A DNA stretch of 64,000 nt from Allosphingosinicella deserti (GTDB lineage Bacteria > Pseudomonadota > Alphaproteobacteria > Sphingomonadales > Sphingomonadaceae). A program made the position numbers and the translations under genes. Shown piece by piece: positions 25,933 to 34,449 of this stretch; the first letter of the stretch is position 1, and the number at the start of each line of letters is the position of its first letter. The notes under the pieces were generated by a model. It was not told where the DNA came from, did not search any database, and was given only the letters and a program-made list of their open reading frames with translations. The stretch is taken from positions 1-64,000 of the forward strand of contig NZ_PXYI01000012.1 in NCBI RefSeq assembly GCF_003012735.1, read 5' to 3'.

Positions 25933-26325
25933 TCAGGGTTCGCCGCGGTCCGTTCCTTCGCGATCCGTCTCGTAATGCTTCGCCAGCGAGAAGTCCGGGA
26001 GCCAGGATTCCCGGCGGATCGTCCAATTCTCGTAGGTGGGCGTGAACTGGTTGGGGGCGTCGAGCGCGCCGAGATGGACCTCGATCTCGTCGCCGTGGCG
26101 GGCGAAGACCGAGGATCCGCAGTCGGGGCAGAAATGCCGGCCCCGGTACGACCGGGTCTCACCCGCGATGGTCACCGCCTCGATAGGGAAAATCGCCGCG
26201 GCGAAGAACAGGGCGCCGTGATGCTTGCGGCAATCGAGGCAGTGGCAGAGGCCGACCCGCCAGGGCGCAGCGGTGATCGTCAGCCTGACCTGTTCGCAGA
26301 GGCATCCGCCGGTCGTAGGGTGCAT
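25933..26325 (-). CDS. GFA family protein (CENP-V/GFA zinc fold)
   Basis: 130 residues. The zinc-ligand pattern of the GFA fold is complete: C8-x-C10, C27-x-C29-x2-C32 and C66-x2-C69. The family is named for glutathione-dependent formaldehyde-activating enzyme, but most members have no proven role. Length and cysteine spacing are normal. It is a cytosolic protein, probably transcribed with the EamA transporter upstream (26392-27282), from which it is separated by 66 bases. Confidence 0.85.
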   Translation of the reverse strand: MHPTTGGCLCEQVRLTITAAPWRVGLCHCLDCRKHHGALFFAAAIFPIEAVTIAGETRSYRGRHFCPDCGSSVFARHGDEIEVHLGALDAPNQFTPTYENWTIRRESWLPDFSLAKHYETDREGTDRGEP

Positions 26326-26391
26326 GTCTGTCCCCTGCTGTCCGTGGAGCGAACAACGGAGTCGGGGACGATTCGCTCCGCCTCCCTGCGG

Positions 26392-27282
26392 TCACCCGTG
26401 CGGCTCGGCTTTCGCCCCTTCCCCGGTCAGCGCGGCGCCGAGGGCGGCGGCGACGATGAGGGCGATTGCCGCCCATTGGCTCGGGGCCAGGGCCTCGCCG
26501 AGGGCGACGAGGCCGATCAGGGCGCCGACGGCGGGCTCGGCGGCGAGCAGGGTGCCGAAGGTGGTGGTCGGCAGGCGCGGCAAGGCGATCATCTCGAGCG
26601 TGTAGGGCAGAGCGCTGGAGACGACACCGACGACGAGGCCGAGCAGCAGGATCTCGGGCCGGAGCAGGGCGGCGCCGGCATGGATGATGCCGACCGGCGC
26701 GGCGATTGCGGCGGCAATCGCCATGCCGCCGGCGACCGCGGCGATGCCGTGATCCTCGCCGGCGCGCTTGCCGGCGAGCAGATAGACGGCCCAGCAGGCG
26801 CCGGCGGCCGCGGCCAGCGCGACTCCGCGCGGATCAAGCGACGCGGCGCCGCTCCACAGCGGCAGCAACAGCGCCAGGCCGGCAACGGCGAGCGCGATCC
26901 ACAGCCGGTCGGCCTTGCGGCGCGAGGTCAGCAAGGCGACGGCGAGCGGCCCGCTGAACTCGATCGCGATGGCGATGCCGAGCGGGATGAACGACAAAGC
27001 CTTGTAGAAAGCGAGGTTCATCACCCCAAGGGCGATCCCGTAAGGCAGCAGCGCCCGCCAGTCCCTGCGTCCGAGGGTGCGCCAGGGGCGGAAGGCGACC
27101 GACAGCAAACAGGCGCTGACGATCAGCCGCAGGGCGGTCGCGCCCTCCGGCCCGACCGCCGGGAACAGGCCTTTGGCGAAGGAGGCGCCGGCGCTGATCG
27201 AGACGAGCGCGCCGAACAAGGCGGCGACGGCGAGCGGATCGGCGCGCAGGCGGGGCGCCCGCGCGAGAGCGGAGGTGGTCAT
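26392..27282 (-). CDS. EamA family (DMT) exporter, RhtA-like
   Basis: 296 residues with about ten hydrophobic helices in two EamA halves, as in RhtA-type exporters of threonine/homoserine. [10 protein letters not shown] and [14 protein letters not shown] are family-like segments. The ATG at 27282 begins just before the first helix; longer upstream starts add a hydrophilic stretch. It is an inner-membrane exporter for amino acids or similar metabolites. It is divergent from an Lrp/AsnC regulator whose start lies 98 bases away, the usual arrangement for an amino-acid exporter and its regulator. Confidence 0.85.
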   Translation of the reverse strand: MTTSALARAPRLRADPLAVAALFGALVSISAGASFAKGLFPAVGPEGATALRLIVSACLLSVAFRPWRTLGRRDWRALLPYGIALGVMNLAFYKALSFIPLGIAIAIEFSGPLAVALLTSRRKADRLWIALAVAGLALLLPLWSGAASLDPRGVALAAAAGACWAVYLLAGKRAGEDHGIAAVAGGMAIAAAIAAPVGIIHAGAALLRPEILLLGLVVGVVSSALPYTLEMIALPRLPTTTFGTLLAAEPAVGALIGLVALGEALAPSQWAAIALIVAAALGAALTGEGAKAEPHG

Positions 27283-27379
27283 GGCATGTCCGTGATGGCT
27301 TGTGGTTGGAGGCAATTCTAGAGGGGCGCCGTGATCATCGTGATCGAAATTGGCTCGCGGGCGATAATGTTTATCGGCT

Positions 27380-27868
27380 ATGCCGCCGGGCATGAACGAG
27401 GATGTCGCGCTCGACCATTTCGATCGAAAGCTGCTCGCGGCGCTGCAGGCCGATGCGCAGCAGCCGGTCGCCGCACTCGCCGAGGCCGTCGGCCTGTCGG
27501 CGCCGGCCTGTTACCGGCGCATTCGCCGGCTGCGGGAGAGCGGGGCAATCGCCCGCGAGGTGGCGATCGTCGCGCCGCGGACCCTGGGCTGGCCGCTGTC
27601 GATGATCGTGATGGTGACGCTCGAGCGCGAGGGTGCACGCACGATCGACGAGATGATGCAGATTCTCGCCCGCGAGCCGGAGGTCATCGAGGCATGGAAC
27701 GTCACCGGCGACCATGATCTGGCGGTGCGGATCGTGGCGGGCGACATGGAAGGCTATGATGCGCTGGCGCAGCGGCTGTTCGCCGCCAACGAGCGGGTGC
27801 GCAGCTTCAAGACCTTGGTGGTGATCCGCCAGGTCAAGTCGCTGAGCCCCATCCCGGTCGATCTCTAG
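27380..27868 (+). CDS. Lrp/AsnC family transcriptional regulator
   Basis: 162 residues (158 if starting at the ATG at 27392). The N-terminal winged HTH ([20 protein letters not shown]) is followed by the AsnC-type RAM ligand-binding domain ([20 protein letters not shown]). Such proteins form octamers and respond to amino acids. Being divergent from the EamA exporter, it probably controls that gene through the shared 97-base intergenic region, and perhaps itself. Confidence 0.88.
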   Translation: MPPGMNEDVALDHFDRKLLAALQADAQQPVAALAEAVGLSAPACYRRIRRLRESGAIAREVAIVAPRTLGWPLSMIVMVTLEREGARTIDEMMQILAREPEVIEAWNVTGDHDLAVRIVAGDMEGYDALAQRLFAANERVRSFKTLVVIRQVKSLSPIPVDL

Positions 27869-27891
27869 ACCGCAGCAACGCTGTTGCAATT

Positions 27892-27910
27892 GATAATGAC
27901 TCGCATTAGG
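27892..27910. promoter_or_regulatory. Fur box upstream of TonB receptor
   Basis: GATAATGACTCGCATTAGG agrees with the 19-base Fur consensus at 13 positions, including the full first half GATAATGA and the central CATTA. It lies 33 bases before the receptor ATG, where a repressor would block transcription, so iron repression of the three-gene operon is inferred. Confidence 0.75.
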
Positions 27911-27942
27911 CGATCCGCGACTGTTACGGATCGGGATCGACC

Positions 27943-30096
27943 ATGCGCCTTTGCCATTGCCTGCTGCTCTCCTGCGCGTCGCTGCCCTTCGCACCGGCCT
28001 TCGCGGCGGCGGCGGATGACGGGGCGGTTGCGGTCGTCGAGATCGCCGGCGCTTCGGGCGAGACGGACGGTTCGGTGGGGGACGACGGGGCGCCCGACGA
28101 AATCGTCGTCACCGGCGAGCGCGAGGCGCGGCGGGCGCTGAGCAAGACCGACACGCCGGCGCTGGAGACTCCGCAGCCGGTCACGGTGATCACCGACGAT
28201 GTGTTCGAGGCCCAGGGCGCGGTGTCGGTGAGCGACGTGCTGAACTATGTCGCGGGCGCCACCGCCAATCCCTATGGCCCCGACAGCCGGGTCGACGGAG
28301 TCAAGGTGCGCGGGCTCGATGCGCTGCAATTCCGCGACGGCATGCGCGACGTCTTTTCTTATTATGCGAGCATCCGCGCCGACCCCTACACCTTCTCGCA
28401 GGTCGAGCTGGTGCGCGGGCCGGCCTCGGCATTGTTCGGCGCGGGGGCGCTCGGCGGGCTGTTCAACCTCAGCTCCAAGCTGCCGCAGTTCGAAGCGGGC
28501 GGCGAGATCGGGGTTCGCTACGGGTCGTTCGACCGCAAGGAAGTGCTCGCCGACCTGACCGGTGGCCTCACCGACCAGCTTGCCGGGCGGATCGTCGCCC
28601 GGCTACGCGATTCGGGGACGCAGACCGACCATGTGTCCGACGACCGGGTGCTGATCGCGCCCTCGCTGACATTCGCGCCAGGCAGCGACACCAGCCTCAC
28701 CCTGCTCGGCCTCTACCAGGAGGATGACGGCGGCTCGACTGCGCAATTCCTGCCTTTGGTCGGTACGGTCCTGCCCAATCCCAACGGTACACTCGACCGC
28801 GACCTGTTCATCGGCAAGCCGGGCTGGGATCGCTATGACGGCCGCCTGCTGCAGGGCACGGCGATGCTCGACCATCGGTTCAGCGATCGCCTCCGCCTCA
28901 GCCTCAAGGCGCGCTACATCGACAGCGACCTCGACTATTTCACCCATTATCCCGACAGCTATTCGAACCCGACCAATCCCTATCTCGACCCCGAGCAGCG
29001 GATCATCGGCCTTTATGCCGACGCCAGCCGGGCACGGATGGAGATCTTCTCGACCGACAACAACCTCCGCTTCAGCTTCGACACCGGGGCGGCGATCGAG
29101 CACGATCTGCTCGCCGGAGTGGATTACAGTTGGAACCATGTCCGCAAGGTCGCCGGCTTCGGCTTCGAGACCATCGACATCTACGATCCGGATTATGCCA
29201 GCCTGTCCGACTTTGGCGGCGGCTTGCCCGAGCCCTCCGCCCCGTCCGAGGACATCAGGCAGGAGCAGATCGGCTTCTACCTGCAGGACCAGATCCGCAT
29301 TGCCGACCGAGTGTCAGTCACCCTGGGCGTGCGCCGCGACGATGCCAGCGCCAGGGATGCGCTGGGCGGAAGCAGCTACGACGAAAGCGCGACCACCTTC
29401 CGCGCGGGGGTGATCGGCGAGATCGTGTCGGGCGTGTCGCCCTTCGCCAGCTACACCGAGAGCTTCGAGCCGATCGCCGGCGCGGCCAGCGACGGCAGCC
29501 CGTTCGTGCCGAAGCGCGGCCGGCAAGTGGAGGCGGGGATCAAGGTCCAGCCGGCCGCCGGGGCGCTGGTGACGGTGACCGCCTATCATATCAAGGAGAC
29601 CAACACGCCGATCGACGATCCGAGCACGCCGGATCCGTTCGACCAGACGCAGGCGGGTTCGCTGACCTCCAAGGGATGCGAGATCGAAGGGCGCGCCACC
29701 CTGCCCGGCGACCTGCAGCTGATCGCCAATCTCAGCCACAACGATGCCAAGCTCAAGGACACCGGGCGGCAGCTCGAAAACGTGCCGAAGAAGAATGCGT
29801 CGCTGTGGGCGCTGAAGCGCACGACCTTCGCCAACGGCATGACCTTGCAGCTCGGCGGCGGCGTTCGCTACGTCGGCGCCAACCGGTCCTACGGCGCCGC
29901 CTTCCCCGACGGGATCCGCACGCCGAGCTACACGCTCGTCGACGCTGTGGCGGAGATCGGCTGGAAGCAATGGAGCCTCGGCGTCAACGCGGTGAACCTG
30001 TTCGACAAACGCTATCAAAGCGCCTGCCTCGCGCGCGGCGACTGCTTCCAGGGGCAGGCCCGCAACCTGTTCGGCACGCTCCGGTATCGATTCTGA
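27943..30096 (+). CDS. TonB-dependent siderophore receptor
   Basis: 717 residues. A signal peptide (to about FAAAADDG) is followed by a TonB-box-like segment (DEIVVTG), a plug domain (TPQPVTVITDDVFEAQGA, VKVRGLDALQFRDGM, ELVRGPASALFGAGALGG) and a 22-strand-type barrel ending in the expected terminal Phe (LFGTLRYRF). The plug motifs and length fit the FhuA/FpvA-type siderophore receptors of the outer membrane. A Fur box precedes it. The next gene starts 2 bases after its stop. Confidence 0.92.
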   Translation: MRLCHCLLLSCASLPFAPAFAAAADDGAVAVVEIAGASGETDGSVGDDGAPDEIVVTGEREARRALSKTDTPALETPQPVTVITDDVFEAQGAVSVSDVLNYVAGATANPYGPDSRVDGVKVRGLDALQFRDGMRDVFSYYASIRADPYTFSQVELVRGPASALFGAGALGGLFNLSSKLPQFEAGGEIGVRYGSFDRKEVLADLTGGLTDQLAGRIVARLRDSGTQTDHVSDDRVLIAPSLTFAPGSDTSLTLLGLYQEDDGGSTAQFLPLVGTVLPNPNGTLDRDLFIGKPGWDRYDGRLLQGTAMLDHRFSDRLRLSLKARYIDSDLDYFTHYPDSYSNPTNPYLDPEQRIIGLYADASRARMEIFSTDNNLRFSFDTGAAIEHDLLAGVDYSWNHVRKVAGFGFETIDIYDPDYASLSDFGGGLPEPSAPSEDIRQEQIGFYLQDQIRIADRVSVTLGVRRDDASARDALGGSSYDESATTFRAGVIGEIVSGVSPFASYTESFEPIAGAASDGSPFVPKRGRQVEAGIKVQPAAGALVTVTAYHIKETNTPIDDPSTPDPFDQTQAGSLTSKGCEIEGRATLPGDLQLIANLSHNDAKLKDTGRQLENVPKKNASLWALKRTTFANGMTLQLGGGVRYVGANRSYGAAFPDGIRTPSYTLVDAVAEIGWKQWSLGVNAVNLFDKRYQSACLARGDCFQGQARNLFGTLRYRF

Positions 30097-30097
30097 G

Positions 30098-30661
30098 ATG
30101 ATGTGGCTGGCGAGCCTGGCGGCGATCCTCTCGGTCCTGGTGCTGCGCGTCGCCTGGGGGCGGCGGACTCGGTCGCACGCGCTGAACGGCGCCGGATGGG
30201 GCCTGATGCTGCTCGCCGCCGGCCTCGGCTGGCGGGCCGCGGGCGCGTGGGGGACGAGCGTCGCGAGCCTCGCTGGCATGGGGGCGGCGTTCGTGCTGCT
30301 CGCTTTGGCGGCGGTGACCGCGCCGGCCGGGTCGGAGCGTGCCTCGAACCGCCGGGCGGGCATGTTGCCTGAGGGCGGCGAGCCGCTCGGCCTCGCGCGG
30401 CGCGTTGCCACGTTTGCGATCACCGTCCTGCTCGCGGGCGCGGCGGGCGTCGGCGCCGCGCTGGGGCTGCGCAGCCTGTCCCTGGCGGTGGGCGCCGCTG
30501 AGGCGAATGCGATCGCAATCGGGTTCTTCGCGATGCCGCTCGCCTGGGCCTTGCTCGGTTTCTATGTGCTGATGGAGCGGCGGCGGGTGCGGCAGCTTGG
30601 CATCCTCGCGGTCTTCGTGCTGGCGGGGCTGCCGGCGTTCGTGACGGGAGGCGCGGCATGA
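30098..30661 (+). CDS. Iron-operon integral membrane protein
   Basis: 187 residues with about five hydrophobic helices separated by short basic loops. No catalytic motif is visible and I do not recognise the family. It starts one base after the receptor stop (TGAGATGATG) and its stop overlaps the PepSY gene start (ATGA), so it is translated as part of the iron operon. Small membrane proteins often accompany PepSY reductase-like proteins in siderophore loci. Confidence 0.65.
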   Translation: MMWLASLAAILSVLVLRVAWGRRTRSHALNGAGWGLMLLAAGLGWRAAGAWGTSVASLAGMGAAFVLLALAAVTAPAGSERASNRRAGMLPEGGEPLGLARRVATFAITVLLAGAAGVGAALGLRSLSLAVGAAEANAIAIGFFAMPLAWALLGFYVLMERRRVRQLGILAVFVLAGLPAFVTGGAA

Positions 30662-32001
30662 GCGCGGCGCCGGATCCAGCCACGGTCAAGACTGCTTTGT
30701 CGGCGCATGCGGCGATCGGCCTGCTCGCCGGCGCCTTGCTCTATCTCGTCTCGCTGACCGGCACGCTGTCGGTGTTCTACGCCGAGTTCCAGCGGGTCGA
30801 GCAAGGCGGCGTGCCGGAGATGGCGACGATCGCGCCGGAGGCGGTGGAGCGCGGCGTCGCCGCGGTGCTGGCCACCGAAGCGGGCAAGCCGAAGACCACC
30901 CATCTCTACGTGCACATGCCGGTCGAGGATCTGCCGCGGGCGACGATCACCACCGACAGCCAGGCCTTTCACCTCAGGGACGACGGCAGCCTCGCGCAGA
31001 AGGAAGAGATCGCCTGGTCGGACTTCCTGCTGCAGCTTCACTATCTGCTCAACCTGCCGGCGCTGATCGGGATCGTCCTCGTAGGCGCGCTCGGCGTTGC
31101 AATGCTCGCGCTGGCGCTGTCGGGCGTGATCGCCCATCCGCGGATCTTCCGCGACGCCTTTCGCCTCCGCGCGCGCGACCGCGAAGGCGTCGGGCTCGCC
31201 GACTGGCACAACCGGCTGAGCGTCTGGACCCTGCCCTTCTCGGTCGCGATCGCGTTGACCGGGGCGATCATCGGCACCGCCATCGTCACCGGATACGCGA
31301 TCGCCTCTGCCGATTATGGCGGCGACCTCGAAAAGGTCTACGCGCCGATCTATGGCGCGGAAGCCAAGCCCGATCCGGCGCCGGCGCCCTTGCCCAACGT
31401 CGCCGCCGCGCTCCGCCACATGGCGGCGGCCTATCCCGAGGTGGTCGTCAGCTACGTCATCCTCCACGATCCCGGGACGGCGGGGCAGCATGTCCAGATC
31501 GTCGGCGAGCATCATCGGCGGCTGATCTTCGGCGATTATTACGGCTTCGACGCCGCCGGGCGGTTCGCGCACAAGGCCGGCCTGTCCGACGGCGCGATCG
31601 GGCAGCAGGCGGCGGCTTCGCTCTACCGGCTGCATTTCGGCAATTTCGGCGGCCTGCCGGTCAAGCTCGCCTACCTGCTGTTCGGCACCTCGCTGACCGC
31701 GATCTGCGCGACCGGGACCTTCCTGTGGCTTGGCAAGCGCCGTCGCCGCGGCTTCGACGAACCGCGCCTGCTCGCCGCCTGGCGCGGCGTGGTGTGGGGC
31801 TGGCCGATCGCGCTGGCAGCGAGCTTCCTCGCGCGGATGACGATCGGCAATGGCGCGCCGCTGGTGGCGATCTTCTGGGGCGGGGCGGTGCTGGCGGTGG
31901 TCGTGTCGATCGCGCTGGCGCGGTGGGTGCCGCTGACTCGGACGCTGAAGGGCGGGCTGGTGGCCGCGGTCGGGCTCTGCGCAACCGCTTCTATGCTCTA
32001 A
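30658..32001 (+). CDS. PepSY-associated TM protein, putative ferric-siderophore reductase
   Basis: 447 residues. The first helix region (LLAGALLYLVSLTGTLSVFY) is the PepSY-TM signature. A periplasmic PepSY-like segment follows, then LHYLLNLPA and DWHNRLSVWTLPFSV with conserved His residues likely to bind haem, more helices, and a second periplasmic part. Such inner-membrane proteins next to TonB receptors are thought to reduce or release iron from siderophores. It overlaps the upstream gene by 4 bases (ATGA) and ends the Fur-controlled operon. Confidence 0.85.
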   Translation: MSAAPDPATVKTALSAHAAIGLLAGALLYLVSLTGTLSVFYAEFQRVEQGGVPEMATIAPEAVERGVAAVLATEAGKPKTTHLYVHMPVEDLPRATITTDSQAFHLRDDGSLAQKEEIAWSDFLLQLHYLLNLPALIGIVLVGALGVAMLALALSGVIAHPRIFRDAFRLRARDREGVGLADWHNRLSVWTLPFSVAIALTGAIIGTAIVTGYAIASADYGGDLEKVYAPIYGAEAKPDPAPAPLPNVAAALRHMAAAYPEVVVSYVILHDPGTAGQHVQIVGEHHRRLIFGDYYGFDAAGRFAHKAGLSDGAIGQQAAASLYRLHFGNFGGLPVKLAYLLFGTSLTAICATGTFLWLGKRRRRGFDEPRLLAAWRGVVWGWPIALAASFLARMTIGNGAPLVAIFWGGAVLAVVVSIALARWVPLTRTLKGGLVAAVGLCATASML

Positions 32002-32042
32002 GCCGCATCGACCGTTCCGCTCCAAAGGGGAAGAGGCGCGAT

Positions 32043-32097
32043 AATTTGTTAGTGTCCCCTAATAGCGATGCACCGGATTTGGGGACACTAACGAATT
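32043..32097. repeat. REP palindrome beside the RAYT gene
   Basis: GTTAGTGTCCCC (32048-32059) and GGGGACACTAAC (32081-32092) form a perfect 12-bp inverted repeat with a 21-base loop. The flanking AATT at 32043-32046 and 32094-32097 extends the symmetry to about 17 bp with one mismatch. It lies 50 bases beyond the 3' end of the RAYT gene. Such doublets of head-to-head REPs are typical substrates of RAYT transposases. Confidence 0.8.
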
Positions 32098-32146
32098 AGC
32101 GGACGATTGCCGAGAGGCTGATGGCCGGCGGATGCCGGCGGTGGGG

Positions 32147-32860
32147 TCAGCCGGCGGACGCCGCCATTCGCCGCTTCGGCTTGGGACCGCGCGGATCGGC
32201 GCGCAGCGGCCGGGCGAGTGCGATCTCCTGTCCGGCGATCCACGTTTCGCTGCCGAGCGGCCGGCCGCTGCGCAGCCGCGCCTCGATCGTCGCGGCGATC
32301 GCTTCGCCCTCGCCGCTTACGTCGCCGGCCTCGAGCCCGTAGCGCAGCATCGCGCGCCACTCGGGCACGTGACCACAAAGGGCGGAAACATCGGTCAGAC
32401 GGTCTAGGCCGACGCGGCGCCCGGCGATGTGGCTGCGCGCGCTCGACCATCGCCAGTCTTCCGCATGCGCGACGAGGCCGGCCGCGACCGGGTTGCGCTC
32501 CACATAGCGTATCGCCGTCATCCGGTGGGCGTCATCCATCGGGTAGCTGGCGAAACGGCCCTGGAAGAGATAGCCGCACCAGCCCTCGCGCCGGTTGATG
32601 CGGCTGGTGTACCGGCGATGCGCATCGGCGACGGCGGCGCGCAGCCCGTCGGCATCGGCCGGCACGAGGATGAGGTGGACATGGTTGTCCATCAGGCACC
32701 AGGCGAGACAGCGCACGCCGGCAGCGGCGCACCCCTCGGCGACGAGATCGAGGTAGCAGGCGCGGTCATCGTCGGCGAAGAAGATCGGCTGGCGGCGATT
32801 GCCGCGTTGCACGACGTGATGGGCGACGTCGGGGATGACGATGCGGGCGAGCCGGGCCAT
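32147..32860 (-). CDS. REP-associated tyrosine transposase (RAYT)
   Basis: 237 residues. It is a Y1 HUH-type single-strand transposase: MARLARIVIPDVAHHVVQRG is the family N-terminus, the metal-binding HUH pair is H60-V-H62 (MDNHVHLI), and a candidate catalytic Tyr119 lies in IRYVERNPVAAGLV. The C-terminal basic tail (GPKPKRR) may bind the repeat. RAYTs are single-copy, domesticated relatives of IS200/IS605 transposases that process REP elements. The palindrome at its 3' side and the degenerate half-site at its 5' side support this. Confidence 0.88.
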   Translation of the reverse strand: MARLARIVIPDVAHHVVQRGNRRQPIFFADDDRACYLDLVAEGCAAAGVRCLAWCLMDNHVHLILVPADADGLRAAVADAHRRYTSRINRREGWCGYLFQGRFASYPMDDAHRMTAIRYVERNPVAAGLVAHAEDWRWSSARSHIAGRRVGLDRLTDVSALCGHVPEWRAMLRYGLEAGDVSGEGEAIAATIEARLRSGRPLGSETWIAGQEIALARPLRADPRGPKPKRRMAASAG

Positions 32861-32959
32861 GGCTCGAGCATAGCAGCAAAGCGGCCGGCGCGCGACCGGC
32901 CGGCGCGGCCGAGCGCGCAGCGTGCGGGATGTTGGACACGCGCCGTTCCCGATGATTTC

Positions 32960-32971
32960 GTTGATGTCCCC
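32960..32971 (+). repeat. Degenerate REP half-site
   Basis: GTTGATGTCCCC differs from the GTTAGTGTCCCC half-site at two adjacent bases. It lies about 100 bases upstream of the RAYT start, so the gene is bracketed by repeat sequence. Confidence 0.45.
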
Positions 32972-33004
32972 GAATAGGGAGGAGGTGGGCGGCCGTGCGG
33001 CGGC

Positions 33005-33445
33005 TCAACGGGCCGGGCTGTTTCCGATGGTGGTGGACTGCCGCGCGATCTGCCGCCAGCCGCCGGCGGTCTTGCGCCAGATGCTGGTGAAGCGCCGAAC
33101 GAGAGGGACTGACGGGGCGTCGGCGCGCGTGACCCGCTCCTCGCCCATCAGCACGACGACCGAGTCGCCGGAAGCATAGGCTGCCAGCACATCCCGTTCG
33201 TAGCCGGCGAAGCGCGTGGTGCCGGATCGGAACTGCTCCAGAACCTGCTCGGCGGTGAGGATCTCGTTGGCTGCATTGTGCAGCCGGAACTCGGGCGCGA
33301 ACACGCTGCGGAGGGTGGCGACGTCGCCCGCGGCGATCGCGGCTTCCAGCTTGCGGTTGAGCGCCAGCACCTCCGCGACATTCGGATGCTGAGAAGCGGC
33401 CGCGGGCGCGAGGGCCGCAAGCGCGAGAGCAAACGAGCCGAGCAT
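33005..33445 (-). CDS. Secreted NTF2-like (DUF4440-type) protein
   Basis: 146 residues. A signal peptide (MLGSFALALAALAPAAA) is followed by an NTF2-like cone fold: an N-terminal helix (VLALNRKLEAAIAAGDVATL), the FAPEFRLHN segment, and the strand-rich end (RFTSIWRKTAGGWRQIARQ) typical of SnoaL/DUF4440 proteins. GGGAGGA before the ATG at 33445 fixes the start over the long upstream open frame. It is probably periplasmic. Its role is unknown; the fold serves as ligand-binding or isomerase scaffolds. Confidence 0.75.
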   Translation of the reverse strand: MLGSFALALAALAPAAASQHPNVAEVLALNRKLEAAIAAGDVATLRSVFAPEFRLHNAANEILTAEQVLEQFRSGTTRFAGYERDVLAAYASGDSVVVLMGEERVTRADAPSVPLVRRFTSIWRKTAGGWRQIARQSTTIGNSPAR

Positions 33446-33692
33446 GATCTTCCTCCCGGCGCAGGGTATCGCAAGCAGGCGCCGGACGAAATGGGGAGCT
33501 TGATCAGCTGGGAGGCGACGGCTCCTCGTTCTTAGCCCCATTCGGGACCTCCTGGAGGGGGTGGGGTGGCCTCCCCGTCCGCCGCGCGCGATCACCGCCT
33601 GGGGGTAAAGGGAGCAAGAGCCACGCCTCAATCCCCTCCACGAAGTCGTGGATCGGAGAGCCTCGCGGCGAAAGCCGGCGCGAGTCCCCTCC

Positions 33693-33725
33693 ACCATCCT
33701 CCCCAAAAAGCTCGGGCAGGATGGT
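33693..33725. repeat. Hairpin repeat after the TfoX gene
   Basis: ACCATCCT (33693-33700) and AGGATGGT (33718-33725) pair around a loop containing CCCCAAAAAGCTCGGGC. It begins 3 bases after the stop of the minus-strand EamA-SMR-TfoX operon, and its core resembles the hairpin at 63179-63202 after ino1. It could act as an operon-end structure. The rest of the 283-base gap to 33446 holds nothing recognised. Confidence 0.5.
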
Positions 33726-33728
33726 GCG

Positions 33729-34109
33729 TCACTGCGGGTCGGCGGCTGAACGCTTCCGCTTGCGGGGCTTGCGGGTGGCGGTGGTGCGGGCGCCCGCTTC
33801 GGCGGCGAGGCGGGCCCAATGCTGGAGGGCGTCGGGATCGTCATAGACGTCGGGCGGCGCGCGGCGATAGTTCATCACCCCGATGCGGCCGTCCTTGAAG
33901 GCCATGCTGAAGCGCTCGCAGCCCTCCGCGTCCCAGAGCGCGTCGGTCTCCGGATCGGCCTTGAACCACAGGGCGTCGTCGTCGAGCAGCGCGAACACGA
34001 TGCCGTCGAGATAGAGAATGGCGCCGCCCATCATCTTGCGCATCGTCACCGTGCCGAGCGGCTCCAGGGCTTCCCGGACCCAGGCGGAAAGGCCCTCGTC
34101 CACGCTCAT
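33729..34109 (-). CDS. TfoX/Sxy N-terminal domain protein
   Basis: 126 residues. The TfoX N-terminal domain is recognisable: TVTMRKMMGGAILYLDGIVF, then LWFKADPET and FMAF-like segments ending in YRRAPPDVYDD. A basic Lys/Arg-rich tail follows (ATRKPRKRKR). Sxy/TfoX proteins assist competence regulation in gammaproteobacteria, but these short alphaproteobacterial versions have no established role. It is last in an operon, starting 10 bases after the SMR gene. Confidence 0.85.
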   Translation of the reverse strand: MSVDEGLSAWVREALEPLGTVTMRKMMGGAILYLDGIVFALLDDDALWFKADPETDALWDAEGCERFSMAFKDGRIGVMNYRRAPPDVYDDPDALQHWARLAAEAGARTTATRKPRKRKRSAADPQ

Positions 34110-34119
34110 CGGACGGGGC

Positions 34120-34449
34120 TCATGCGGCGGTGATCCGGAGGCCGGCGATGCAGCCGATCAGGCCGAGCAGGAGCAGGATCCGGATCGCGGTGGCCGGCTC
34201 GCCATACCACCAGATGCCGACCACGACGGTGCCGGCCGCGCCGATCCCGGTCCACACCGCATAGGCCGTGCCCATCGGGATCGTGCGGGCGGCGAGTTCG
34301 AGCAGGCCCATCGACAGGGTCACCGAGGCGAGGAAGCCGAGCGTCCACGGGATGTTGCGGAAGCCCTCGGCATTGCGAAGACAGGTGGTGAAGCCGATTT
34401 CGAACAGGCCGCCGACGCAGAGCAGGATCCAGGCGAGGATTGGGGTCAT
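34120..34449 (-). CDS. SMR family transporter, SugE/Gdx-like
   Basis: 109 residues and four helices. The essential membrane Glu is in helix 1 (GGLFEIGFT), and MGTAYAVWTGIGAAGTVVVG is the strongly conserved helix-3 signature of the SMR family, closest in style to SugE/Gdx guanidinium exporters. It works as an inner-membrane dual-topology dimer. Its ATG overlaps the stop of the upstream EamA gene (ATGA), so the two are coupled. Confidence 0.85.
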   Translation of the reverse strand: MTPILAWILLCVGGLFEIGFTTCLRNAEGFRNIPWTLGFLASVTLSMGLLELAARTIPMGTAYAVWTGIGAAGTVVVGIWWYGEPATAIRILLLLGLIGCIAGLRITAA

